Shown here: positions 31,378 to 39,860 of the stretch, one piece after another
Layout of the letters: every line of letters begins with the position of its first letter
Numbering within the stretch: position 1 is the first letter of the stretch
Source: an uncultured Shimia sp.
GTDB lineage: Bacteria > Pseudomonadota > Alphaproteobacteria > Rhodobacterales > Rhodobacteraceae
Assembly: GCF_947493595.1 (NCBI RefSeq)
Contig: NZ_CANLRL010000002.1
Location: forward strand, 620,001 to 684,000
Length of the DNA: 64,000 bases
Reading direction: 5' to 3'
The notes under the pieces: generated by a model
What the model saw: the letters and a program-made list of their open reading frames with translations, nothing else
The model's database searches: none
What the model was told of the DNA's origin: nothing
Translations under genes and position numbers: made by a program

Positions 31378-32370
31378 TTAGGCCATCGCGTGGCGGTAGC
31401 CGGCAGAGTAGTGGCCGGTGACGTGGTGCTCGAGCTGACGCTCGATGTCGTTGAGCAGGGAGGACGCGCCAAAGCGGAAGAGATCCGGCTGAAGCCAGCG
31501 GTCGCCCAGCTCGTCTTTCATCAGCGACAGATACACCAGCGCGTCTTTGGCTTTGGAAATGCCGCCCGCCGGTTTGTAGCCCACGCGGTAACCGGTGCGG
31601 TCATAGTAGTCGCGGATGGCGCGGATCATCACAAGGGAGACGGGCAGGGTGGCGTTTACGCTTTCCTTACCGGTGGAGGTTTTGATGAAGTCGGCGCCAG
31701 CCATCATGCACACCAAGGACGCACGGGCGACGTTGCGCAACGTGCCCAGCTCGCCGGTGGCCAGAATGGCTTTGACGTGGGCGTCGCCACAGGCTTCGCG
31801 CATCTCTTTCATTTCGTCATAAAGCGCCTGCCAGTTGCCTTGCAGCACGTGGCGGCGGGTGATCACGATGTCGATTTCTTCTGCACCTGCTTTCACGCTT
31901 TCGCCTATCTCGGTGATGCGCAGGTGGTACGGGGACAAACCTGCTGGGAAGCCGGTGGACACAGCCGCTACAGGAATGCCTGTGCCTTTGAGTGAGGAAA
32001 CAGCGGTTTCAATCATGTCGTGATAGACACAGACTGCACCGGTGGTCAGGCCGGTCATGCCTAGTTCATCGAGAATGTCGGAGCGCACCGGCTGTTTGGC
32101 CTTGGCGCAGAGGCGCTCCACGCGGCCTTCACTGTCGTCACCTGACAGGGTGGTCAGGTCAATCAGGGAGATCGCCTTGCACAACCATGCGGCCTGATAG
32201 TCTTTCTTGACCGAGCGGCGACCCGACAAGGTCTTAGCGCGGCGTTCAATGGCCGAGGTGTTGGCTTGCACGGTGCGAACCCAATCAAGGTCCAGCGCCA
32301 TCCCAGGGTTGCGCGGTTCCAGCGCGGTGGGCAGTTGATGCCCTTCGGCGGTCATGGTGGGCGTTTGCAT
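31378..32370 (-). CDS. deoC: deoxyribose-phosphate aldolase DeoC
   Basis: This 330-residue class I aldolase cleaves 2-deoxyribose 5-phosphate into acetaldehyde and glyceraldehyde 3-phosphate in deoxynucleoside catabolism. The Schiff-base lysine lies in ADFIKTSTGKESVNATLP and the second active-site lysine in YRVGYKPAGGISKAKDA, as in the longer eukaryote-like DeoC branch. An N-terminal extension of about 70 residues (LDLDWVRTVQANTSAIERRAKTL) is typical of that branch. I chose the ATG at 32370 with AGGA 7 bases upstream. Downstream are the 97-codon gene and ALDH16, forming one leftward operon. No other deo genes are in the window. Confidence 0.92.
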   Translation of the reverse strand: MQTPTMTAEGHQLPTALEPRNPGMALDLDWVRTVQANTSAIERRAKTLSGRRSVKKDYQAAWLCKAISLIDLTTLSGDDSEGRVERLCAKAKQPVRSDILDELGMTGLTTGAVCVYHDMIETAVSSLKGTGIPVAAVSTGFPAGLSPYHLRITEIGESVKAGAEEIDIVITRRHVLQGNWQALYDEMKEMREACGDAHVKAILATGELGTLRNVARASLVCMMAGADFIKTSTGKESVNATLPVSLVMIRAIRDYYDRTGYRVGYKPAGGISKAKDALVYLSLMKDELGDRWLQPDLFRFGASSLLNDIERQLEHHVTGHYSAGYRHAMA

Positions 32371-32482
32371 CAATCCATCCTGTTGCGGAAAACAGGGGTG
32401 AAAATGCCTCAGAAGCACTGGTCTTGGCAAGTCTCAGAACGACACTCCAGCTACTTTTTTGACCATTTAGTCAACAAAAAGA

Positions 32483-32532
32483 TGAGAATAAGTCGCAATT
32501 GCGTTGACACTTCTGCGAATGGTTCTCATATT
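32483..32532 (+). promoter_or_regulatory. sit promoter with paired Mur/Fur-like sites
   Basis: TTGACA (32504-32509), 17 bases and CATATT (32527-32532) form a sigma-70-like promoter. TGAGAATAAGTCGCA (32483-32497) and TGCGAATGGTTCTCA (32514-32528) are approximate inverted copies of each other (12 of 15 positions). They resemble Fur-family sites and flank or overlap the promoter elements; a CGCAATTGCG palindrome lies between. This suggests metal-dependent repression. Confidence 0.5.
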
Positions 32533-32559
32533 CAGGTGGAGCAACAGCACAGGTGATCA

Positions 32560-33522
32560 ATGCGATTCTCTCGTCGAGGTTTTATTGTGGCAACGGCTGC
32601 GGCCAGTTTGACCGGCGTAAGTCCAGCCTATGCGGGTGGAAAATTGCAGGTTGTCGCCACCACAGGCATGATTGCAGACACTGCGCGGCGCATTGGCGGC
32701 GATGCGGTTGAGGTGAAGGGCCTTATGGGGCCGGGTGTGGACCCACATGCCTATCGCCAGACCCGCACGGATATTGTGGCATTGACCAAAGCGGACCTGG
32801 TTCTGTGGCATGGCTTGTATCTTGAGGCGCAGATGGAAGACTTCTTCCACAAGCTGGAAAAGCGCGGCACCGTGGTTGCGGTAACCGATACCATGCCACG
32901 TGATGTGCTGCGCGGGCATGACGATTATGTGGACAAGTTCGACCCGCATGTGTGGATGGATCCACGGCTTTGGGTGTTTGTGACTGAGCGTGTGCGTGAC
33001 GCGCTGATCGAGAAAATGCCTGCAGCCAAGGCACAGTTTGTGGCCAACGCAGAGGCCTTCCTCGCGGAACTGTCTGACTTGAGCGACTATGCGGAGAAAT
33101 CCTTGACCACGGTGCCGGAAGAGGCGCGCATTCTGCTGACCGCGCATGATGCCTTTGGCTACTTTGGGGCCGCTTATGGCTTCTCGGTTCTGGGGGTGCA
33201 GGGCATTTCCACCGAGAGCGAAGCTGGCCTCAATCGGATTAGCAGCCTGGTGGACACATTGATCGAGCGCGACATCAAAGCGGTGTTTGTGGAGAGTTCT
33301 GTGTCAGATCGCACCGTGCGGGCGCTTGTCGAGGGCGCGGCGGCCAAAGGTCATGGTGTGGCAATCGGCGGGGAGCTGTACTCGGACGCGATGGGGCCGG
33401 ATGGCACCTACGAGGGCACTTATGTTGGCATGATCGATCACAATATCACCGTGATCAGTGATGCGCTTGGCGGAGATGTGCCGGAACGCGGCATGAACGG
33501 ACGCCTGTCGGCGGGATCTTGA
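32560..33522 (+). CDS. sitA: manganese/zinc ABC transporter substrate-binding protein (SitA type)
   Basis: This 320-residue cluster A-I metal-binding protein has a signal peptide with a twin-arginine-like start (MRFSRRGFIVATAAASLTGVSPAYA). Metal ligands typical of the family are visible: His in GVDPHAYRQTRTD, His in KFDPHVWMDP, Glu in FVESSVSDR and the final Asp in YVGMIDHN. There is no His-rich loop such as most ZnuA proteins carry, which favours manganese (or iron) over zinc. It heads a four-gene + strand operon with ATPase and two permeases. A promoter with two Fur/Mur-like sites lies just upstream, fitting Mn-dependent control by Mur. Confidence 0.8.
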   Translation: MRFSRRGFIVATAAASLTGVSPAYAGGKLQVVATTGMIADTARRIGGDAVEVKGLMGPGVDPHAYRQTRTDIVALTKADLVLWHGLYLEAQMEDFFHKLEKRGTVVAVTDTMPRDVLRGHDDYVDKFDPHVWMDPRLWVFVTERVRDALIEKMPAAKAQFVANAEAFLAELSDLSDYAEKSLTTVPEEARILLTAHDAFGYFGAAYGFSVLGVQGISTESEAGLNRISSLVDTLIERDIKAVFVESSVSDRTVRALVEGAAAKGHGVAIGGELYSDAMGPDGTYEGTYVGMIDHNITVISDALGGDVPERGMNGRLSAGS

Positions 33523-33532
33523 GGACAAGAAC

Positions 33533-34336
33533 ATGAGCCTAGAGTTGGCAGCAAACATGGGGGCAGCGCCCAAAGCAGAGATCCCGGCGGACAGCCCGTT
33601 GGCGATCCGCGGCATGACGGTGTCTTACGGACAGAAACCGGTGGTGTTCTCGGTGGATATGACCGTGACCGAAGGCTCAATGACAGCCATCATTGGTCCC
33701 AACGGTGCGGGCAAGTCGACCTTGTTAAAAGCCGCATTGGGCATTGTGCAGCCGCTGGCTGGGCAGGCGCTGGTCTATGGCAAGCCCTTGAAAGCTTCAC
33801 GGCATCGCATTGCCTATGTGCCGCAGCGTGCCAGTGTGGACTGGGACTTCCCCACGCGGGTGATTGATGTGGTGCTGATGGGACTCTATCGCGAGTTGGG
33901 CTTGCTGCGCCGTATCCATCCGCACCACATTGAAAAGGCACGCGCCTGTTTGGAACGTGTAGGCATGACCGATTTTGCTGATCGTCAGATCGGGCAGCTC
34001 TCCGGCGGACAGCAACAACGTGTGTTCCTTGCACGGGCGTTGGCACAGGAAGCAGATTTGTATCTGCTGGATGAGCCTTTTGCCGGTGTTGATGCGGCCA
34101 CCGAAAAAGCCATCATTGATGTGCTGAAATCCCTGCGCTCTGAAGGCAAAACCGTTGTCGCGGTGCATCATGATCTGACCACGGTCCGCAGCTATTTTGA
34201 CCGGGTGTTCTTGATTAATACGCGCAAGATGGCGGAAGGCACGGTGGATGAAGCGTTTACGCCAGAACATCTGAACCAGACTTACGGCGGGCGGTTGGCA
34301 ACAGGCCAGATCGACCAGCTGGAGCTGGCGGGCTAA
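33533..34336 (+). CDS. sitB: manganese/zinc ABC transporter ATPase (SitB type)
   Basis: This 267-residue ABC ATPase has Walker A GPNGAGKST, Q-loop YVPQRASVDWDFPTRV, signature LSGGQQQRVFLARALA, Walker B LYLLDEPFAGVD and switch His VAVHHDL. The SVDWDFPTRVIDVVLMG stretch is typical of the Mn/Zn/Fe chelate subfamily. It starts 11 bases after sitA and ends 3 bases before the first permease gene, so all four genes are likely one transcript. Confidence 0.87.
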   Translation: MSLELAANMGAAPKAEIPADSPLAIRGMTVSYGQKPVVFSVDMTVTEGSMTAIIGPNGAGKSTLLKAALGIVQPLAGQALVYGKPLKASRHRIAYVPQRASVDWDFPTRVIDVVLMGLYRELGLLRRIHPHHIEKARACLERVGMTDFADRQIGQLSGGQQQRVFLARALAQEADLYLLDEPFAGVDAATEKAIIDVLKSLRSEGKTVVAVHHDLTTVRSYFDRVFLINTRKMAEGTVDEAFTPEHLNQTYGGRLATGQIDQLELAG

Positions 34337-34339
34337 CCT

Positions 34340-35545
34340 ATGTTTTGGAATGCGTTGACTTTGCAGCTTGGCTACAACGCCACGCTGGTGACTATTGGTG
34401 CGACCTTGCTTGGCATTGCGGCAGGTGTGACCGGGACTTTTCTCTATTTACGCAAGCGTGCATTGGTCAGTGATGCGATCAGTCACGCGACCCTGCCAGG
34501 TGTGGGGATTGCCTTTATGCTGATGGTGCTGCTTGGTGGTGACGGGCGCGCCTTGCCAGGTTTGCTTTTGGGGGCGGCGGTATCGTCCTGGATTGGCTTG
34601 TTGTGTGTGAGTTGGCTCACACGGTTTACACGGCTGTCCGAGGACGCGGCGATTGGCGCTGTTTTGTCGGTATTCTTTGGCTTTGGCATTGTGTTGCTGA
34701 CGGTGATTCAAACCATGGGCGCGGGACGTGCGGCCGGTTTGGAAGGCTTTCTGTTGGGCTCCACGGCAGGCATGTTGTTCAACGATGCTTTGGTTATTGC
34801 GGGCGGGGGTGCGTTGACGCTCTTGGCGGTTGTGATCTTACGCCGGCCAATGACGCTATTGGCGTTTGATCCGGAATATGCGGCGTCGCGAGGTGTCAAT
34901 GTCGGGCGCATGGACCTTGCGATTATGGCGCTGGCGCTGGCGGTCACGGTGATTGGGCTCAAGGTTGTGGGGCTGATCCTGATTGTCGCCATGCTGATCA
35001 TTCCGCCGGTTACAGCCCGGTTCTGGACCGAGCGTACAGACCATATGATTCTGATTTCAGGGCTTTGTGGCGGATTGGCAGCCTGGATTGGCGCAGCGAT
35101 GTCTGCCGTGGCGCCTGCCATGCCAACGGGACCTATCATTGTTTTGTCGAGCTTTGCGCTGTTTGTATTGTCGCTATTGCTGGCGCCCAATCGGGGTGTG
35201 TTGGCGGTCTACCTGAGGCACGTACGGTTTCAGCGGCGGGTGCATATGCGCCAAGGGCTGCTGGCTTTGGCGCAGGGGCAACCGATTTATGAGGGCTTTA
35301 CCTTGCGTCTTTTGCAACGGGCGGGATTGGCGCAGGCCGACGGCGTTGCCACCGACGCGGGGCGGGCACGGGCAGCAAAAGCTTTGCGGGACGAAAAACG
35401 CTGGGAGCTGGTGCGGGCGGACCAGGCCTTTGAGAGTGCCGCAGCGCTCTATGACGGGCTGCGCGACATTGAGACTGTGCTGACCGGAGACCAAATTTCG
35501 GAAATAGATCAACGCATTGGTGGGCCACAGGGGGTGACGTCATGA
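34340..35545 (+). CDS. sitC: metal ABC permease with C-terminal winged-helix-like extension (SitC type)
   Basis: This 401-residue protein has an ABC-3 permease domain (about 1-285, eight or so helices) with LRKRALVSDAISHATLPGVGIAF and LKVVGLILIVAMLIIPPVTARFWTER. About 110 extra residues follow. The extension (VRFQRRVHMRQGLLALAQGQPIYEGFTLRLLQRAGLAQADGVATDAGRARAAKALRDEKRWELVRA) resembles the winged-helix region of DtxR/MntR-like regulators, as reported for some TroC/MntB-type permeases. It may gate transport or sense cytoplasmic metal (inference). Its stop overlaps the next start (ATGA). Confidence 0.82.
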   Translation: MFWNALTLQLGYNATLVTIGATLLGIAAGVTGTFLYLRKRALVSDAISHATLPGVGIAFMLMVLLGGDGRALPGLLLGAAVSSWIGLLCVSWLTRFTRLSEDAAIGAVLSVFFGFGIVLLTVIQTMGAGRAAGLEGFLLGSTAGMLFNDALVIAGGGALTLLAVVILRRPMTLLAFDPEYAASRGVNVGRMDLAIMALALAVTVIGLKVVGLILIVAMLIIPPVTARFWTERTDHMILISGLCGGLAAWIGAAMSAVAPAMPTGPIIVLSSFALFVLSLLLAPNRGVLAVYLRHVRFQRRVHMRQGLLALAQGQPIYEGFTLRLLQRAGLAQADGVATDAGRARAAKALRDEKRWELVRADQAFESAAALYDGLRDIETVLTGDQISEIDQRIGGPQGVTS

Positions 35546-36468
35546 GTGGTGAAGAGTTTGTGCCGCTGTCATTGACGCCGATGCTGATTGGCGTGTTGGC
35601 CGCCGTGGCTTGTGCTTTGCCGGGCAACTTTCTGGTGTTGCGCAAGCAGGCGCTGATTGGGGATGCGATTTCCCATGTGGTGCTGCCGGGCATCGTGGTG
35701 GCGTTTTTGATTACTGGCGTGGTGGCTGCTGCGCCAATGATGTTGGGCGCAGCTGGGGCCGCGTTGGTTTCCGTGGTGATGATCGAAGCCATTCGACGGC
35801 TGGGCAATATCGAGCCGGGTGCGGCGATGGGCTTGACGTTCACCACGTTGTTTGCAGCAGGTGTTTTGCTTTTGGAACAAAGTGATACGTCTTCGGTGCA
35901 TCTGGACGTGGAGCACGCGCTTTATGGCAATCTGGAAAGCCTAATCTGGTTGGATGCGATTGGCTGGTCAAGCTTGCTTGACCCAGTAGCCTTGGCGGGA
36001 TTGCCGCCGGAATTGGGGCGTGTGGTTGTGGCGTTGCTCGGTGTCTGCGTTTTCTTGTGGCTATTCTGGCGGCCTTTAGTGCTGTCGACGTTTGACGAGA
36101 GCTTTGCACAAGCCATGGGTATCGCGACCAATCGTTTGGGTGTGGCGCTGGTGATGGTGGCAGCTTTGGCGGCGGTGGCGGCGTTTGATGCGGTGGGGTC
36201 GATCATCGTGATTGCGATGTTTATCTGTCCACCAGCAGCGGCCCGTTTGATGACCAATCGTTTGGAACGTCAAGTTGCCTGGAGCGTTGTTTTTGCAGTG
36301 CTTTCTGCGGTTTTAGGCTATGTGATCGCGGGGTACGGGCCACTGTGGCTGGGCTTTGACAATGCGGTCAGCGCAGCGGGGATGATCGCGACGGTATCCG
36401 GCATTATCCTTGCATTGGCCGCGTGTTTTGCACCCCACCGACATCGCAGCGGGGCGCCTGCGGTTTAG
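35542..36468 (+). CDS. sitD: metal ABC permease (SitD type)
   Basis: This 308-residue ABC-3 family permease of normal length has LRKQALIGDAISHVVLPGIVVAFL near the N-terminus, AVAAFDAVGSIIVIAMFICPPAAARLMTNRL near residue 220 and about eight membrane helices. It pairs with the longer permease to make the heterodimeric channel. It overlaps the upstream gene by 4 bases and its stop codon overlaps that of convergent sulP. No intrinsic terminator fits there. Confidence 0.85.
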   Translation: MSGEEFVPLSLTPMLIGVLAAVACALPGNFLVLRKQALIGDAISHVVLPGIVVAFLITGVVAAAPMMLGAAGAALVSVVMIEAIRRLGNIEPGAAMGLTFTTLFAAGVLLLEQSDTSSVHLDVEHALYGNLESLIWLDAIGWSSLLDPVALAGLPPELGRVVVALLGVCVFLWLFWRPLVLSTFDESFAQAMGIATNRLGVALVMVAALAAVAAFDAVGSIIVIAMFICPPAAARLMTNRLERQVAWSVVFAVLSAVLGYVIAGYGPLWLGFDNAVSAAGMIATVSGIILALAACFAPHRHRSGAPAV

Positions 36469-38198
36469 GCCGCTTGTTGGGTGTTGTCCCCGGCGAGGCG
36501 GGTCCAGGCGTCGTATTGCGCGAGGAAGACCTCGCCGCTGAGGTCATCGAGGAAGTGGCTGCGCTTGAGGCGGTCCATGACGGGGCCTTTGACCTCTGAG
36601 AAATGCAGGCGGATGTTGAGCTCTTTGAGGCGGGAGTTGATCGCCTCCAGACTTTCCAACGCGCTCATGTCGATTTCGTTCACAGCCGAGGCCATGAGCA
36701 CCACATCGGTGATCGGTTGGTCACAGACCACGCGGTCATAGACGTAGTCTTCCAAGAAGCGTGCGTTGGCGAAATACAGGCTTTCATCAATGCGTAACGT
36801 GACCAGATGTGGCGCGGTTTTAACCTTATGGCGCAGGATGTTACGGAAGTGCTGTGTTCCGGGCACAAGGCCGACCTCTGCCACATGCGGACGGCTGGTT
36901 TTGTAAAGATGCAGCGCGATGGAGAGGATCACACCGGCGCTGACACCGACTTCAACACCAAGTCCCAATGTGAGCGCAATTGTGGTGGCAACGGCGGCAA
37001 AATCAACGCGAGAGTAGCCCCAGGCATGGCGCAGTATGGAGAGGTCCACGAGGCTGAGCACGGCGACGATGATGGTGGCGGCGAGGGTGGCTTTGGGTAG
37101 GAAGAATAGCAGGGGCGTGAGGAAGAGCGCAGCGCCCGCGATGCCAACGGCGGTGAAGGCCCCGGCGGCGGGAGTTTGTGCGCCTGCGTCGAAGTTCACA
37201 ACAGAGCGGGCGAAGCCGCCAGTGACCGGGTAACCACCTGAAATCGCTGAGGCAATGTTGGAGGTGCCGAGGCCGATGAGCTCTTGATCAGGGTCGATGC
37301 GCTGGCGGCGTTTGGCGGCCAAGGTTTGCGCAACGGAGACGCTTTCAACGAAGCCGATGATGGAGATCAGCAGTGCGGCCAAGAAGAGTTGGGACCACAG
37401 GTCCGGGGAGAAACTGGGGGCGGAAAGTGGCGGCAGGCCGGTTGGAACGGTGCCGACAATTGCCACGCCTTTCCCTGCAAGGTCAAAGGCATAGACGGAC
37501 AACGTGGTCGCGGCGACGGCGGCGACGGGGCCGGCTTTGGTGAGCACGTCCGCGAGGCGAGGACCGACGCCGGTTTTGAGCAGGAGCGGTTTGAGGCCTT
37601 TGCGGGTCCAGAACAGGAAGGCCAAAGCGGTTGCGCCGAGGGCCAACGTGTAGAGGTTGGTTTCTGGCAAATGGGTCACCAGTGAGGTGAGCAATTCGGG
37701 CAAGGTGTGGCCGTGGGCTGTGACGCCGAGGATGTGTTTCAACTGGCTTGTGGCGATCAGGATTCCGGAGGCGGTGATGAAGCCTGCGATCACCGGATGG
37801 GACAGGAAATTGGCAAGGAAACCAAGGCGTAAGAGGCCCATGAGGGTGAGCATGACGCCGGACATGAAGGCCAATGTAATCGCCGCAATCAGGTACTCTG
37901 TTGTGCCTTGTAAAGCGAGGTTTCCGAGGGCGGCGGCGGTCATCAGGGAGACCACGGCGACCGGGCCGACGGCGAGCACACGGGAGGTGCCGAAGATGGC
38001 GTAGGCGACCAAGGGTAAGATGGAGGCGTAGAGACCCACTTCGGGCGGGAGACCGGCAAGCAGGGCGTAGGCCAGGGACTGTGGAATCAGCATGATGGTC
38101 ACGATCACGGCGGCCATGAGATCGGCGCCAAGTATCTGACGGTCATAGGTTTTTGCCCATTGAAGGATGGGGAAGTAACGCTTGAGCTGCTGTGGCAT
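36465..38198 (-). CDS. SulP family anion transporter with STAS domain
   Basis: This 577-residue secondary transporter has a membrane domain of 10-14 helices (about 15-430), including the SulP signature region SLAYALLAGLPPEVGLYASILPLVAYAIFGTSRVLAVGPVA. A cytoplasmic STAS domain follows (about 450-560: LVTLRIDESLYFANARFLEDYV...NEIDMSALESLEAINSRL). Substrates in the family are sulfate, bicarbonate and other anions. The track start at 38240 is a TTG; I chose the ATG at 38198 with GAGG before it. A TATTCC-N6-GGAATA site 35 bases upstream resembles SqrR/BigR operators, suggesting sulfide or persulfide control. Confidence 0.85.
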   Translation of the reverse strand: MPQQLKRYFPILQWAKTYDRQILGADLMAAVIVTIMLIPQSLAYALLAGLPPEVGLYASILPLVAYAIFGTSRVLAVGPVAVVSLMTAAALGNLALQGTTEYLIAAITLAFMSGVMLTLMGLLRLGFLANFLSHPVIAGFITASGILIATSQLKHILGVTAHGHTLPELLTSLVTHLPETNLYTLALGATALAFLFWTRKGLKPLLLKTGVGPRLADVLTKAGPVAAVAATTLSVYAFDLAGKGVAIVGTVPTGLPPLSAPSFSPDLWSQLFLAALLISIIGFVESVSVAQTLAAKRRQRIDPDQELIGLGTSNIASAISGGYPVTGGFARSVVNFDAGAQTPAAGAFTAVGIAGAALFLTPLLFFLPKATLAATIIVAVLSLVDLSILRHAWGYSRVDFAAVATTIALTLGLGVEVGVSAGVILSIALHLYKTSRPHVAEVGLVPGTQHFRNILRHKVKTAPHLVTLRIDESLYFANARFLEDYVYDRVVCDQPITDVVLMASAVNEIDMSALESLEAINSRLKELNIRLHFSEVKGPVMDRLKRSHFLDDLSGEVFLAQYDAWTRLAGDNTQQAA

Positions 38199-38232
38199 TG
38201 GGGCCTCATGAGAGTCGCGGTTGCGCTCTATA

Positions 38233-38250
38233 TATTCCAAAAATGGAATA
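38233..38250. promoter_or_regulatory. SqrR/BigR-like operator upstream of sulP
   Basis: TATTCC-AAAAAT-GGAATA is a perfect 6-bp inverted repeat and contains ATTC-N8-GAAT, the spacing reported for SqrR in Rhodobacter. It lies 35 bases before the chosen sulP ATG. Confidence 0.5.
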
Positions 38251-38330
38251 AGAAAACCCTTACAGGAAAACTTGTCGGAAAATAGCGGCTCGGCTCAAAG
38301 GTTAACGCAGTCAAATCGAACAAATGGCGC

Positions 38331-38371
38331 GTCGGTATTGCGTCGGTATCGCGACTGTTTTGCGGAGGTGC
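38331..38371. repeat. 11-bp-period tandem repeat, copy 2
   Basis: GTCGGTATTGC, GTCGGTATCGC, GACTGTTTTGC and GGAGGTGC repeat with an 11-base period, matching 6400-6440 at 37 of 41 positions. It lies between the leftward aminotransferase and sulP genes. Confidence 0.7.
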
Positions 38372-38448
38372 AAAAAGTGACGCTCACGTCAGGTTAACGG
38401 CCTGTCGTGCGTGCGGCCCGGAGCGATGTGCCCCGAGCCGCAGAGGTT

Positions 38449-39801
38449 TTAGGCGGCCGCGAAGCCGGTGTCCAAAGCGGAGAGAATGGTGTTCACCTCG
38501 TCCTCGGAGATGGTCAGCGGCGGGGACATCAGGATGTTGTGTGCGCCCAGACGCACCATGGAGCCGGCCTGATAGGTGGCCTCGTGGATCTTTTTCATGG
38601 TGGCCATGTCCATCGGAGTTTTGGCGGTGGCGTCAGAGACCAGCTCGATGCCCGTCATGAGGCCGTGGCCGCCACGCACGTCGCCGATGATGTCGTATTT
38701 GTTCGCCAGTTTTTTCACACCTTCGAACAGCTGTGTGCCACGGAAGGCGGCGTTGGTTTTGACATCCAAACGGGTGGTCTCCGCCAAAGTGGCGATCACG
38801 GCGGCGGAGCCAACCGGATGGGCGGAGTAGGTGTAGCCGTGGAAGATGCCGGCTTCGCCGGTTTGGTCGTTTTCAAACACGTCGGCCACTTTGTCGCCGA
38901 CCATGCAGGCACCAACTGGGAAGTAGCCGGAGGTGATGCCTTTGGCGGTGGTCATCATGTCAGGCTGCACACCCCAGTGCCGTGCACCGGACCAGTCGCC
39001 GGTGCGGCCAAAGCCGGTGATGACTTCGTCAGAAATCATCAGGATGCCGTGGCGGTCGCAGATCTCGCGCATCAGCTTCATGAAAGAGGCGTCCGGCACA
39101 ATCACACCACCCGCGCCCTGGATAGGCTCCATGATGAAGGCGGCGATGGTTTTTGGGTCCTGGAACGCGATCTCGTCTTCAAAAGCGGCGGCGATGTTTT
39201 GCGCCAGCTGGGCCGGATCGGTCTCGTTGAACGGGTTGCGGTAGGGGTAAGGCGACGGCAGGTGGAAGCAACCGGGCAGCAGCGGTTCGTAGTTGATGCG
39301 GAAACGGTTGTTGCCATTCACGGACGCGCCGCCAAAGTGGGTGCCGTGGTAGCCTTTTTTAAGGCTGATGAATTTGGTGCGGGTCGGCTCGCCGCGCAGG
39401 CGGTGGTACTGGCGGGAGAGACGCAGGGCTGTTTCTACGGAATCAGAGCCGCCCGACGTGAAGAATACGCGGGACATGCCGTCCTCAGCGAAAAACTCGC
39501 GTACGGCATAAGAGGCTTCAATGGCCGGTGGGTTCGAGGTGCCAGCAAAGGCAGAGTAGTACGGCAGATCGTAGAGCTGTTTGGCGATGGCCTCTTTCAC
39601 CACGTCGTTGGAATAGCCGAGGTTGACGCACCACAGGCCGCCCACGGCGTCCACGGTGGAGTGGCCGTCGATGTCGGTGATGTTCACACCTTCGGCACCC
39701 TTGATGATCTTGGGCGGGGTGCTGTGGCTGTCCGCGGGTGCGCCCATCGGATGCCAAAGATGGCGGGCGTTGTTTTCCGTCAGGAAGTTGTCGTCTTTCA
39801 T
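38449..39801 (-). CDS. class III (omega) aminotransferase, amine:pyruvate type
   Basis: This 450-residue PLP enzyme resembles putrescine or other amine:pyruvate aminotransferases. It shows HLWHPMG near the start, FTSGGSDSVETALRLSRQYH for phosphate binding, the Asp in LMISDEVITGFGRTGDW, and the Schiff-base Lys in TTAKGITSGYFPVGACMVG. It converts an omega-amine to the aldehyde, giving alanine from pyruvate. It is distinct from Tpa, and the substrate is uncertain. A 14-bp palindrome 46 bases before its ATG is identical to one before the aldehyde dehydrogenase at 24237-25664, implying that the two act in sequence. It is divergent from mutL. Confidence 0.85.
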   Translation of the reverse strand: MKDDNFLTENNARHLWHPMGAPADSHSTPPKIIKGAEGVNITDIDGHSTVDAVGGLWCVNLGYSNDVVKEAIAKQLYDLPYYSAFAGTSNPPAIEASYAVREFFAEDGMSRVFFTSGGSDSVETALRLSRQYHRLRGEPTRTKFISLKKGYHGTHFGGASVNGNNRFRINYEPLLPGCFHLPSPYPYRNPFNETDPAQLAQNIAAAFEDEIAFQDPKTIAAFIMEPIQGAGGVIVPDASFMKLMREICDRHGILMISDEVITGFGRTGDWSGARHWGVQPDMMTTAKGITSGYFPVGACMVGDKVADVFENDQTGEAGIFHGYTYSAHPVGSAAVIATLAETTRLDVKTNAAFRGTQLFEGVKKLANKYDIIGDVRGGHGLMTGIELVSDATAKTPMDMATMKKIHEATYQAGSMVRLGAHNILMSPPLTISEDEVNTILSALDTGFAAA

Positions 39802-39846
39802 GGCTGTGCTCCCTTGGGTGCAGGGGTGATTCCTGCGTGTTTTTGA

Positions 39847-39860
39847 AATTTGATCAAATT
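39847..39860. promoter_or_regulatory. 14-bp palindrome AATTTGATCAAATT, copy 2
   Basis: The same perfect palindrome as at 25747-25760 lies 45 bases before the aminotransferase ATG, in the gap shared with divergent mutL. Confidence 0.55.

Noticed and set aside
38407-39846. 479-codon + strand ORF opposite the aminotransferase
   Set aside because: It is antisense to an intact PLP enzyme; composition is that of a shadow frame.
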